Shown here piece after piece: positions 18,438 to 25,919 of a DNA stretch of 52,411 bases. The position numbers and the translations under genes were made by a program. The DNA is from an uncultured Collinsella sp. Its GTDB lineage: Bacteria > Actinomycetota > Coriobacteriia > Coriobacteriales > Coriobacteriaceae. The DNA lies in the NCBI GenBank assembly GCA_902494935.1, contig CABUVH010000003.1, forward strand, positions 1 to 52,411. The letters run 5' to 3'. Under the pieces are notes generated by a model. That model worked only from the letters and a program-made list of their open reading frames with translations. It was not told the DNA's origin and ran no database searches. Every line of letters begins with the position of its first letter. Positions within the stretch are counted from its first letter, which is position 1.

Positions 18438-19676
18438 ATGTACGAGAACTATCGTATGCCGGGCGAGTTCGAGAAGCGCTCCAACGTCTATGTGACATGG
18501 CTTCCCGATTACATCCGTGCAGAGGGCTACGATAACCGCCAGCCCTGCGTTGACGTGATCAAGGCTCTGCTCGAGTATGGCGACGTTACGGTCAACCTCA
18601 ATTGCGGCACCCCCGGCTCCTATGAGGAGGCTTGCTCGCGCCTGAAGGAGGAGGGGGTTGATCTCGATCGCATCGAGATCACGCAGTTCGAAGACTCCAA
18701 CTTCTATGTCCGCGACAACGGTCCCAGCATCATGGTCGACGACAAGGGCCATTCTTATATGGTCAACCCCGCTTGGACCTATTACGGCGTGTGGGACAAG
18801 AACTCCCCGGAGTGCCAGTCCGCACGTAAGGCAGCCGTTCACATGGCGGTTGCGCTCGGTTGCTTCGATATCGTCAATTCCGAAATGGTTTCGGAGGGCG
18901 GCGACCGCGAGTTTGACGGTCACGGCACTCTGATCGCCATCGAGGACACGGAATGCCGCAAGCGTAATCCCGAGTTCACGAAAGAGGAAATAGAGGCCGA
19001 GTATAAGCGCATCTACAACCTCAACAAGGTTATCTGGCTTCCGCAGCCTATGCTCGAGGACGACGACTATCGACTGGGCATCCTCGACGAGAAGGAAGAC
19101 GGAACTCCCGTCTTTGGCATGAGCTTTGCAGCTCACATTGATGAGATGTGTCGCTTTATCACTCCGAACAAGATTCTTCTTGCCGAGGTGTCCGATGAAG
19201 AGGCAGCCTCGAGCAAGGCTGGAGCAGAGTCTCGTCGCCGCATTGAGGCAGCCTACGAGATCCTGAGCAACGAAACGGACTGGGAGGGCAAGCCCTTCGA
19301 GATCGTTCGTATGCCCACCGCCGAGCCTATTGAAGTCGTTATCGCCCCTGGCGATGAAGATTACGAGCTCTATAAGGGCTTCATCGACGAAATGGGCGGC
19401 AAGTTTATGGATGGCACCCCCTGGCCCGAGGGCCCCGTCCACTTCTACGCCGCAGCGAGCTACTGCAACTTCCTGATTTGCAACGGCGTCGTTCTTGGCC
19501 AGCGTTATTACCACGAGGGCATGAGCGAGGTCGTGAAAGAGAAGGATGAGCAGGCCAAGGCAGTTCTTGAGAGCTGCTTCCCCGATCGCAAGGTCATCAT
19601 GATTGATTCCCTCGCGCTTAACCTGTCCGGCGGCGGCGTGCACTGCTGGACTAAGGACGTGGCGGCCAGTCGTTAG
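18438..19676 (+). CDS. Agmatine deiminase-family protein, diverged
   Basis: Member of the guanidino-group deiminase fold (PAD_porph/agmatine deiminase). Visible family marks are VRDNGPSIMV (canonical WMRDTGP), EGGDREFDGHGTL, IDEMCRFI in the His/Asp region, and SGGGVHCWTKD with catalytic Cys403 near the C-terminus. Compared with agmatine deiminases, the segment before the catalytic His holds an extra charged insertion and the GHVDN-type motif reads AHIDEM, so substrate pockets differ. It would hydrolyse a guanidino compound to an ureido compound plus ammonia; agmatine to N-carbamoylputrescine is the default guess. The ATG has GGAAGG 8 nt upstream; the open frame extends further but crosses the operators. 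The transcarbamylase follows in the same direction. Confidence 0.85.
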   Translation: MYENYRMPGEFEKRSNVYVTWLPDYIRAEGYDNRQPCVDVIKALLEYGDVTVNLNCGTPGSYEEACSRLKEEGVDLDRIEITQFEDSNFYVRDNGPSIMVDDKGHSYMVNPAWTYYGVWDKNSPECQSARKAAVHMAVALGCFDIVNSEMVSEGGDREFDGHGTLIAIEDTECRKRNPEFTKEEIEAEYKRIYNLNKVIWLPQPMLEDDDYRLGILDEKEDGTPVFGMSFAAHIDEMCRFITPNKILLAEVSDEEAASSKAGAESRRRIEAAYEILSNETDWEGKPFEIVRMPTAEPIEVVIAPGDEDYELYKGFIDEMGGKFMDGTPWPEGPVHFYAAASYCNFLICNGVVLGQRYYHEGMSEVVKEKDEQAKAVLESCFPDRKVIMIDSLALNLSGGGVHCWTKDVAASR

Positions 19677-19724
19677 TGAGCCTTAGAGCCTGCGCTCTTT
19701 GGCTTAGGCGCCACATGTACCGCT

Positions 19725-19754
19725 CCCCGAGGGATATCCGTGTTTTCCTCGGGG
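19725..19754 (+). other. Intergenic hairpin between deiminase and transcarbamylase
   Basis: 8-bp arms CCCCGAGG and CCTCGGGG around a 14-nt loop, with no T-run after them. It may set the ratio of upstream and downstream expression or protect mRNA. No function can be shown from sequence. Confidence 0.4.
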
Positions 19755-19799
19755 ACACATTCAACAATATTTTTGATAATAATTCGAAAGGAAATAGGC

Positions 19800-20864
19800 A
19801 TGAACAACAGCCTCCGCGGTCGCGACTACATCAACATCCATGATCTCTCCTCCGAGGATTTCCGCTATCTCATCGATCTTGCCTGGAACCTTAAGGCTCA
19901 GAAGAAGTCTGGTGTCGACCAGCGCTACTTCCCCGGCAAAAACGTCCTCGCCAACTTTGAGTGGGGCTCGACCCGTACTCGTTGCGCATTCGAGACCTCC
20001 TGCAACGATTTGGGCATGGGCTTCACTTATCTGACCAACTCCCACATGGGTGACTGCGAGACCGTCAAGGACGCCATGCGCGTCTTTAACGGCATGTATG
20101 ATCTCATCGTCTATCGCGCACAGAAGGACGAGCAGTTCCTCTATGACGTCGCCGACCTGGTTGACATCCCGGTCATCAATGCCCTTACTCTCGGCGATCA
20201 CCCGACTCAGATGCTCGCTGACGCTCTTACGATGGAAGAGCAATGGGGCGGTTTGCGTACGAGCCGCGGCAAGAAGATGGCTTTCGTTGGCAACTGCGCC
20301 GGCGCCCCGGTGTGGTATGGCCGTCTGTGCGCTATGCTCGACATGGACTTCCTCGCCATCGGCCCCGACGACCTCCGTCATCAGATGTGCAAGGAAATGA
20401 TCGAAGAGGTGGAGGCCTGCTACGCCAAGTACGCTCCCAATAGGACCTTTACCATCACCTCTGACCTCGATGCCCTGGATGGCGTTGACGTTATCGTTAC
20501 CGAGGAGTGGCGCTACATCAACCCCGAGTGCGGCGAAGAGGTTCTGGATCCCGACGACTACAACTCCTGGCTGGGCGATGCCGAGTCTTTGTACCCCTAT
20601 CGCGTCACCAGCGAGCTGTGCAAGCGCACCAACAATCCCGACATCTTCTGCATGCATGAGCTTCCCTCTGTCCATAACGCAGATCACCGTGTCGGCAAAA
20701 TGCTCCTCGACCAGTGCAAGAACGACCTCCATCGCGAAATCATCACCGAGGGCTTTGAGATTGCCGACGAGTGCTTTGAGGCCAACGCTTCGGTCATCTT
20801 CCGTGAGGCAGAGAACCGTCAGCACACCATCAAGGCCGTTATGTGTGCCCTTCTGGGTCTCTAG
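19800..20864 (+). CDS. Ornithine/putrescine carbamoyltransferase-like protein, diverged
   Basis: A 354-residue transcarbamylase. The carbamoyl-phosphate motifs are intact: GSTRTR (Ser57-Arg61) and HPTQ (134-137). The acceptor side is not. The ornithine-binding HCLP motif reads HELP (286-289), and the region that should carry D-x-W-x-SMG reads TEEWRYINPECGEE. The enzyme therefore probably uses carbamoyl phosphate with an acceptor other than ornithine. In catabolism it would phosphorolyse the ureido product of the neighbouring deiminase, giving an amine and carbamoyl phosphate. No carbamate kinase is in the window. GAAAGGAAATAGGC precedes the ATG. A decayed copy of its 3' end lies at 9605-9781. 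Confidence 0.87.
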   Translation: MNNSLRGRDYINIHDLSSEDFRYLIDLAWNLKAQKKSGVDQRYFPGKNVLANFEWGSTRTRCAFETSCNDLGMGFTYLTNSHMGDCETVKDAMRVFNGMYDLIVYRAQKDEQFLYDVADLVDIPVINALTLGDHPTQMLADALTMEEQWGGLRTSRGKKMAFVGNCAGAPVWYGRLCAMLDMDFLAIGPDDLRHQMCKEMIEEVEACYAKYAPNRTFTITSDLDALDGVDVIVTEEWRYINPECGEEVLDPDDYNSWLGDAESLYPYRVTSELCKRTNNPDIFCMHELPSVHNADHRVGKMLLDQCKNDLHREIITEGFEIADECFEANASVIFREAENRQHTIKAVMCALLGL

Positions 20865-20875
20865 GAGCTGTATCA

Positions 20876-22141
20876 ATGGAAAATGCAAAGTTAAAGAGCA
20901 GCAAGGTTTACGCATGGGTTCTCGTAATCGCGCTCGGCCTTATGTCTGCCGGCACGACCGGATCCTATAGCGTCATCGCGGGCTCCTTCGTCGCACCCGT
21001 GTGCGAGGAGTTCGGGTTTGACTATTCCATCTTCTCGTATTACTTCACCGCAACGCTCATTGGTCTTGCGGCAGCTCTTCCGTTTGTCGGAAAACTCATT
21101 CCCAAGGTCGTTGGCAAGGTTTGGCTCCCCGTTGTCGAGCTTATTTTGCTTGCTGCCGGCGCAGGCATGGCCTTCTACACCGAAGTCTGGATGTTCATCG
21201 CCGCTGGCGCCCTGATTGGCGTTTGCTTCGCCTTCACCACCGGCGTCGCCATGTCCGACGTTATTGACCAGTGGTTCAAAAAATCTGGTGGCCTGGCAAT
21301 CGGTCTCGCTTGGGCAGTGAACTCGATTTACATGCTCATCATGAGCCCCGTCATCACCTCTGTCATCGAGGCCGCTGGCTGGAGGACTGGCTATCTGGTG
21401 CTCGCTGGCGTCTCCGCCGTGCTCATTCTCCCCGCTTCCGTCCTGATTATTCGCTATAAGCCTCAGGACAAGGGCATGCTGCCCTATGGCTACGTCGAGG
21501 GCGAGACGGTCACCGAGACCGAGGAGACGACCGAGGATAGCACGCGTGGCGTTAGCTATGCGCGCGCCATTAAGTCGCCTGCCTTCTTCTTCTGCATCGG
21601 CTTCCTCTGTCTCGTTCAGCTCACTTGCTGCATGAACCAGCTCTTCCCGACGTATGCTTCCGAGGTTGGTTTTAGCCCCATGGTGGGCGGCTTCATGGTA
21701 TCCGCTGCATCGCTCTTCGATCTGTTCCTCAATCCGATCGTCGGCACCACTTGCGATAGGTTCGGCAGCACGAAGGCCATTCTGGGCTGGCTCGCTGTCT
21801 CCATCCTCTCCTTTGTCATGCTCATGATGAGCAGCGGCAACTCGACGCTCAGCATCCTCGCAGCAGGCGTGAACGACGTAATGTACGTCATTGCTGGCAC
21901 TGCCCTGACCGTTTTGGTTATGGATGTCTTTGGCTCCCGCGATTTCGGTCGCATCTTCGCGCTGATCTGCTCCGTGGGCTATATCGTCGGCGCCTTTGGC
22001 ATGCCCGTTATGATGAAGGTCTATGAGCTTGTCGGCTCCTTCCAGGGCGTCTTCATCTTCTGCATCGCATGCAACGTTATTATCGGCCTGTTCTTGCTGC
22101 TGGCAAAAAAGACTGGTAAGAACCTCTCCTGGGACGAATAG
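20876..22141 (+). CDS. MFS transporter (OFA-like), second paralogue
   Basis: A 421-residue, 12-helix carrier starting 12 bp after the transcarbamylase stop with TAGGAG upstream, so it is the third gene of the operon. It resembles the carrier at 16217 over its full length (GLMSAGTTGSYSVIAGSF, IPKVVGK, MSDVIDQWF). Its likely task is uptake of the guanidino substrate or exchange with the amine product, a job usually done by APC-type antiporters in agmatine operons. The two carriers may have split import and export roles; that is inference. Confidence 0.92.
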   Translation: MENAKLKSSKVYAWVLVIALGLMSAGTTGSYSVIAGSFVAPVCEEFGFDYSIFSYYFTATLIGLAAALPFVGKLIPKVVGKVWLPVVELILLAAGAGMAFYTEVWMFIAAGALIGVCFAFTTGVAMSDVIDQWFKKSGGLAIGLAWAVNSIYMLIMSPVITSVIEAAGWRTGYLVLAGVSAVLILPASVLIIRYKPQDKGMLPYGYVEGETVTETEETTEDSTRGVSYARAIKSPAFFFCIGFLCLVQLTCCMNQLFPTYASEVGFSPMVGGFMVSAASLFDLFLNPIVGTTCDRFGSTKAILGWLAVSILSFVMLMMSSGNSTLSILAAGVNDVMYVIAGTALTVLVMDVFGSRDFGRIFALICSVGYIVGAFGMPVMMKVYELVGSFQGVFIFCIACNVIIGLFLLLAKKTGKNLSWDE

Positions 22142-22190
22142 TTCGATTCGTCTTAGACATACGCTGTAGGGCTTAACCTGCAGCCGCTTT

Positions 22191-22220
22191 GGGGCATCGA
22201 CTAACATCGGTGCCCTTTTT
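22191..22220 (+). terminator. Intrinsic terminator of the deiminase operon
   Basis: A 9-bp stem with one G-T pair (GGGCATCGA and TCGGTGCCC) and 6-nt loop, followed by TTTTT, 50 bp downstream of the second MFS gene. Confidence 0.85.
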
Positions 22221-22225
22221 CATCG

Positions 22226-22258
22226 AATGTGACAAAGTAGCAGCCACTTTGTCACATT
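22226..22258. repeat. 33-bp palindrome (GGGACAGTCCC family variant)
   Basis: Outer arms AATGTGACAAAGT and complement are conserved, but the core reads AGCAGCC instead of GGACAGTCC, with changes mostly paired across the stem. It lies just after the operon terminator. Confidence 0.8.
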
Positions 22259-22273
22259 GAGTGGCATGTAAAT

Positions 22274-22457
22274 CGAGGTCTAATACTTTTCCGAGAAGTG
22301 AACGGCCATACTTGGACCTCCGAAGCATCGACATTTTTAGACGTCAAACCCGCAGGATTTGGCTGGCAAAACCGCAGGAAATTGCATCTCGAAAGTGCCG
22401 ATGCTTCGGGGGCCCGTTTTCACTCGTTCACTTCTCGGGAAAAGTATTAAACCTCGT
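22274..22457. repeat. Long palindromic intergenic repeat, copy 1 (184 bp)
   Basis: Terminal arms start CGAGGTCTAATACTTTTCC / GAGAAGTGAACG and are repeated inverted at 22422-22457. A second inner pair (CCGAAGCATCG near 22320 and CGATGCTTCGG near 22404) also matches. The centre has two direct motifs, CCGCAGGATT and CCGCAGGAAAT. The same plan recurs at 35373. No coding frame is convincing. It fills most of the 448-bp gap between the MFS and Dus genes. Confidence 0.85.
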
Positions 22458-22539
22458 TGTATGGGGTGCGGCTGGAGGGTGGTCATCGTTCAGTAGCTAC
22501 CTCTTCCTTGTGAATCGCCTGAAGCGCAAGGCATAATGC

Positions 22540-22571
22540 ATGTGACAAAGGGACGGCCCCTTTGTTGTGTT
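22540..22571. repeat. Degenerate copy of the GGGACAGTCCC palindrome
   Basis: ATGTGACAAAGGGAC on the left is intact, while the right arm reads CCCCTTTGTTGTG with several mismatches. It ends about 20 bp before the Dus start codon. Confidence 0.7.
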
Positions 22572-22589
22572 GATATGAGAGAAGAGTAG

Positions 22590-23543
22590 ATGATCCTTTC
22601 GCTGGCCCCTATGGAGGGGATTACCGGGCATGTGTTCCGTCGCGTGCATGCGGAGTGCTTCGGTGCGCTCGATTGCTATTACACGCCGTTTTTGCCGCCG
22701 CCGCGGGTGGGAAACCGCTTTGGCGGCAAGGCGTTTAAGGAGATCGATCCTGCCAATAACCAGGGGCTCAACGTGGTGCCTCAGCTGATGTCCAAGAACG
22801 CGGACGAGTTTGTGTGGGCGGCACAGGTGCTCGCCGACATGGGCTACCGCGAGGTCAATCTCAACCTGGGTTGCCCTTCGGGAACGGTTGTCGCCAAGGG
22901 CAAGGGCTCGGGTTTCTTGCGCAATCTCGACGAGCTCGAGGCGTTCTTAAGCGATGTGTGCGAGCGGTCGCCGTTGCCGGTGTCGGTAAAGACCAGGCTG
23001 GGGCTGGAGAATGACGACGAATACGAGCGCGTGCTCGATCTGTATTGCCGCATGCCGTTGGCAGAGCTGATCGTGCATCCGCGCGTACAGAAGGACCGCT
23101 ATACGGGCTTGCCGCGCAAAGAGTTTTATGGCGAGACGCTGGAGCGTGCGCCGTTCCCCGTGGCCTATAACGGTGACATTTTTGATCTTGAGGATATGGA
23201 CGCGCTGGTGGAGGCCTATCCCGGCACGCGCCATGTGATGTTGGGGCGTGGCCTGCTCGCGAACCCCGCTCTGGCTCGCATGGTCAAGGGCGGCCCTGCT
23301 GCAACGGCTGCTGAGCTGCAGCGCTTCCACGACACGCTGTTTGCGGCATATGCAGAAGAGATTGGCGGCAATGCGGTCTTCCGCATGAAGGAGTGGTGGT
23401 TCTACGCCAAGTGCGCTTTCGCTGATCCCGCTACCGTCCACAAGATCGTACGCAAGACCAAAAAGGTCGACGAATACCGCGCTGCCGTCGAGCGCGTCTT
23501 TCGTGAACAGCCGCTTGCACCCACAGCTCGCTTCCACGGCTAA
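22590..23543 (+). CDS. tRNA-dihydrouridine synthase (Dus family)
   Basis: A flavoenzyme that reduces uridine to dihydrouridine in tRNA. FMN-barrel start SLAPMEGITGHVFRR, catalytic cysteine in NLGCPSGTVVAKGKGSG, VSVKTRLG, an active-site HPR in ELIVHPRVQKDRYTG, and phosphate-binding HVMLGRGLLANP are all present. The length of 317 residues is normal. The ribosome site is weak (GAGAAGAG 3 nt before the ATG). It is a single gene flanked by repeat elements, with a palindrome beginning at its stop codon. Confidence 0.93.
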   Translation: MILSLAPMEGITGHVFRRVHAECFGALDCYYTPFLPPPRVGNRFGGKAFKEIDPANNQGLNVVPQLMSKNADEFVWAAQVLADMGYREVNLNLGCPSGTVVAKGKGSGFLRNLDELEAFLSDVCERSPLPVSVKTRLGLENDDEYERVLDLYCRMPLAELIVHPRVQKDRYTGLPRKEFYGETLERAPFPVAYNGDIFDLEDMDALVEAYPGTRHVMLGRGLLANPALARMVKGGPAATAAELQRFHDTLFAAYAEEIGGNAVFRMKEWWFYAKCAFADPATVHKIVRKTKKVDEYRAAVERVFREQPLAPTARFHG

Positions 23544-23600
23544 CTAGTCATCGGGGGCGTTCTTTAACGACTGGTCATTTAAGGACGTCCCCAACGACTA
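23543..23600. repeat. CTAGTCATTGGGGACG-type palindrome
   Basis: Imperfect arms of about 22 bp (ACTAGTCATCGGGGGCGTTC against the complement of ACGTCCCCAACGACTATG) starting on the last base of the Dus stop codon. The same family lies at 45682. It may serve as a 3'-end stem. Confidence 0.75.
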
Positions 23601-23608
23601 TGTAGCAA

Positions 23609-23673
23609 AAACATGTACACCAGCATCCAAAGATGTCGAAAAATGTCGACTTTGGATGCTGGTGTACATGTTT
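23609..23673 (-). repeat. 65-bp hairpin repeat/terminator, copy 1
   Basis: Perfect 24-bp arms (AAACATGTACACCAGC + ATCCAAAG) around a 17-nt loop made of ATGTCGA twice. Read on the minus strand the stem is followed by TTTTTGC, and it lies 22 bp after the stop of the ribbon-helix-helix gene, so it can act as that gene's terminator. Nearly the same hairpin recurs at 24688. Confidence 0.85.
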
Positions 23674-23694
23674 GGGTCCGACGGGGGAGCGGGC

Positions 23695-23961
23695 CTAGGC
23701 AATCAGTGCATCAAGTGTAATGAGCTCTCTGAGCCGCTCCGTGCGTGTTTGCCCATGGCGTTTGGCTTTTTCGTCAAACGCCTCAAGAATCGATTCGCCC
23801 ACACGTGCTGATATAACGACGCTCGGCTCATCGGAGATTGGTGGCCTTCCCAACTTGATGGTGTGACCTTTCGGCCACTCATCTTTTTCGTAGGCTTCCG
23901 CGGCTTTCTTCAACTCTCCGGGAGCAAACCCCATCATCTTTTCGAGCTGCTTAGCATCCAT
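23695..23961 (-). CDS. Ribbon-helix-helix DNA-binding protein, antitoxin-like
   Basis: An 88-residue protein. The second half has a CopG/MetJ-like pattern (SVVISARVGESILEAFDEKAK, then TRTERLRELI); the first half is charged and helical. Such proteins are usually antitoxins or autorepressors. AGGAGG lies 4 nt before the chosen ATG; the longer frame upstream crosses the operator. No toxin partner is recognisable on either side, making it an orphan or a solitary regulator. A symmetrical operator lies about 50 bp upstream at 24012-24039. It sits between two copies of a 65-bp hairpin. Confidence 0.75.
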   Translation of the reverse strand: MDAKQLEKMMGFAPGELKKAAEAYEKDEWPKGHTIKLGRPPISDEPSVVISARVGESILEAFDEKAKRHGQTRTERLRELITLDALIA

Positions 23962-24011
23962 GGCGCCTCCTATCGATCGACATAATGTCGAGCGCCGGTT
24001 CTCGGATTCTC

Positions 24012-24039
24012 TTTTTGTATACAATTTTGTAGACAAAAA
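24012..24039 (-). promoter_or_regulatory. Palindromic operator of the ribbon-helix-helix gene
   Basis: 12-bp arms TTTTTGTATACA and TGTAGACAAAAA (one mismatch) around ATTT. It contains two near-identical boxes TGTATACA and TGTAGACA exactly 12 bp apart, suitable for two RHH dimers. Autoregulation is inferred. Confidence 0.65.
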
Positions 24040-24237
24040 TACAAGCAGTTCATCGGGCTAATTAGCTTGTTTTGACCTGCCTGTTCGATAGGAAATGAGC
24101 ATTGACGGCTTCGATACTCCTTTGCTTTTCAGCTTGGAATTTGGATGCTCATTGAACTTCCGGAGGGGAGCCCTTTATTAAGCTATTGAGATTCTGGGCA
24201 GGAGCTCTCACTGGTCTTCGGTAATGGGGCCAGCTTA

Positions 24238-24262
24238 ATTCGCGACACAGTGTGTCGCGAAT
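24238..24262. repeat. 25-bp perfect palindrome
   Basis: Arms ATTCGCGACACA and TGTGTCGCGAAT around one G, in non-coding DNA with no gene within 250 bp. It may be an operator or the relic of a mobile end. Confidence 0.7.
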
Positions 24263-24357
24263 GGGAGTAGTCGTTAGGTGTCCTTCAATGGCTACTCATA
24301 TAAGAACGTTCAAGTGTCGGATTTTGTCATTTAGTGTCGCTCTCAGCGACTATCCTG

Positions 24358-24600
24358 GAGGGTCGTGGTCAAAAAAGGGCAAATATGAGTACTGTTGCCA
24401 TTATGGTTGCATTTATTTGCTATAAATTGTAGCTCCTGATGAGATTTGTTCCCATTAAGAGCTACTTTTATTGAACATATGAGGAGAAATAACGTCGTCT
24501 GCGGACGAGTGGAACGTTGAATAGTTCCTGAAGTGATCAAAATCGCTGCTACTAAACAGGTAGCAGTACTCATATTTGCCCTTTTTTGACCACAGCCCTC
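24358..24600. repeat. AT-rich element with ~37-bp terminal inverted repeats
   Basis: A 30-bp perfect inverted repeat (starts GTGGTCAAAAAAGGGC, ends AAATATGAGTACTG) bounds about 170 bp. With two mismatches the arms extend outward to GAGGG/CCCTC. The interior is clearly AT-richer than the surrounding genome and contains a terminator-like stem (GTAGCTC ... GAGCTAC, then TTTTATT, near 24436-24473). No convincing protein is encoded. The layout resembles a MITE-like non-autonomous element or a structured RNA gene. Confidence 0.7.
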
Positions 24601-24687
24601 TCGGAAACCTTTCCAGAGGCGTCAAACAGCCATAATCCAAAGGTCTCCTCAAACAATTAGCCGGCCAAGAGCGTCCATGACTACCAA

Positions 24688-24752
24688 AAAGCTGTACGCC
24701 AGCATCCAAAGATGTCGAAAAATGTCGACTTTGGATGCTGGTGTACATGTTT
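24688..24752 (-). repeat. 65-bp hairpin repeat/terminator, copy 2
   Basis: The same hairpin as at 23609 (right arm, loop and TTTGGGTC flank identical; left arm with three changes) in the same orientation. On the minus strand it is followed by TTTTTGG and lies 43 bp after the glutaredoxin stop, fitting a terminator for that gene. Confidence 0.85.
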
Positions 24753-24794
24753 GGGTCGTATGGGTTGGGGCCCTGGACGGACAGAGCGTGCGTA

Positions 24795-25040
24795 CTAGAG
24801 CAGGTTTTCCTGCACCCACGCGATGATGTCGCTCGATTCGTAGAGTGGTTTGCCGTCGATGAACAGGCAGGGAACCTGGCGTTTTCCGCCGACGGCGATG
24901 AGTGTCTGTTCGGCATCGGAATCGGTCGAGATATTGCGCTCGGGAATGGTCACGCCGTTATCGGCCAAAAAGTGCTTGACCTTTAAGCAATACGGGCAGC
25001 CGGTCATAACGTACAGCGCGAGCTCGTGATTAGTAGCCAT
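24795..25040 (-). CDS. Glutaredoxin
   Basis: An 81-residue dithiol glutaredoxin. The active site CPYC (Cys15, Cys18) follows strand ALYVMTG, and the fold shows the cis-Pro region KRQVPCLFIDG and the final helix SSDIIAWVQENL. It reduces disulfides or glutathione/thiol mixed disulfides in the cytoplasm. The ATG has GGAGA at 4 nt; a longer frame starting MGISIKTS lacks support. It is encoded downstream of the XRE/TipAS regulator on the same strand with about 50 bp between, so it may share its transcript. Confidence 0.93.
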   Translation of the reverse strand: MATNHELALYVMTGCPYCLKVKHFLADNGVTIPERNISTDSDAEQTLIAVGGKRQVPCLFIDGKPLYESSDIIAWVQENLL

Positions 25041-25091
25041 AGGTCTCCAATCGGTTGAGGTTTTGATTGAAATACCCAAAGCCGCCGCGGT

Positions 25092-25919
25092 CTATGCGCG
25101 CGTCAACGAAGACTCGATGGCCTGGACCAGAAACGCCGTGGCTCCGGTGGCGCAGGGCTTGTCGTAGTAGTCAACAAAGCGCTGGTCGGCAAGATAACCG
25201 TGGGCGAGGCCCAGGTACGCCTCGTCTTGGGGCTCGCATCCCCAGTTGAGAGCAATCCAGCGACGATGCATCGCGACAAGCTTACGAGCCTCGTTGCTCT
25301 CTGGGTCGCCAATGCCCATGGCAATTGAGAGCTGGCCCAGAATAGCGCGTTCAAGTTCCTTCATGTCGTTCCATGTCTCGGGGTCCATGTCCAGCAACGC
25401 TTCGTTTGCTGCATCGATAGCCTCATCGCCGTAGCGCGCCCGCGCCTCGGCACCGTAGCGCGCCTCGTTTTCCTGCACGGTGCGCCAGCGCTCCAGTTGC
25501 GGCAGGACGGCGCCCATGAGCGAGACGGCTTCGTCGAGCGACATGCCGGTGTTTTGTGCCAGGCGCGGGGCACAATCCTCAATCATTGCCTCCATGGTGG
25601 TGTCATAGGTGTACTTGCCGTGGTCGTAGCACCACTTGCAGTAATGATCGGTCGCGGTGCCCGTGGCATCGGTGCCGCAGTCGTCGGGCGTGAGTATCAT
25701 GCCGCAGCTCTGGCAATAGTGCTCAGGCATTTCGAGCAGGTGGGACAGCGGTTCTCCGGTTACGGCGGCGATGAGCTTCATCATGTCGATGCCCGGTGTG
25801 ACCTCGCCGCGCTCCCACCGGCTGATGGCCTGGCGTGTGACGAAGAGCTTAGCGGCAAGCTGCTCTTGGGTAAGGTGATGGGCGCGACGGACAGCAATGA
25901 GCTTTTCTGCAAAGGCCAT
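25092..25919 (-). CDS. XRE regulator fused to zinc ribbon and TipAS-like domain
   Basis: Residues 1-65 are an XRE helix-turn-helix (LTQEQLAAKLFVTRQAISRW). Residues 68-110 are a zinc ribbon with CQSCG and CKWC pairs, and the segment YDTTMEAMIEDCAPR is typical of that family. Residues about 140-275 are helical with a pattern resembling the TipAS antibiotic-binding domain (WNDMKELERAI ... LVAMHRRWIALNWG ... YLGLAHGYLADQRFVDYYD). In TipA this domain traps thiopeptides covalently through a cysteine; that chemistry is not shown here. It could be a drug-responsive regulator controlling itself and the glutaredoxin. AAAGGAG precedes the ATG. Confidence 0.85.
   Translation of the reverse strand: MAFAEKLIAVRRAHHLTQEQLAAKLFVTRQAISRWERGEVTPGIDMMKLIAAVTGEPLSHLLEMPEHYCQSCGMILTPDDCGTDATGTATDHYCKWCYDHGKYTYDTTMEAMIEDCAPRLAQNTGMSLDEAVSLMGAVLPQLERWRTVQENEARYGAEARARYGDEAIDAANEALLDMDPETWNDMKELERAILGQLSIAMGIGDPESNEARKLVAMHRRWIALNWGCEPQDEAYLGLAHGYLADQRFVDYYDKPCATGATAFLVQAIESSLTRA

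Noticed and set aside
20891..22207. 438-residue minus-strand frame opposite the second MFS gene
   Set aside because: Its composition (His/Asp/Gly-rich, no family pattern) is the mirror of a membrane protein gene; the plus-strand frame is clearly the real one.
23609..24752. Integron attC cassette
   Set aside because: The hairpins are near-perfect and lack GTTRRRY core sites, no integrase is present, and both work better as terminators.
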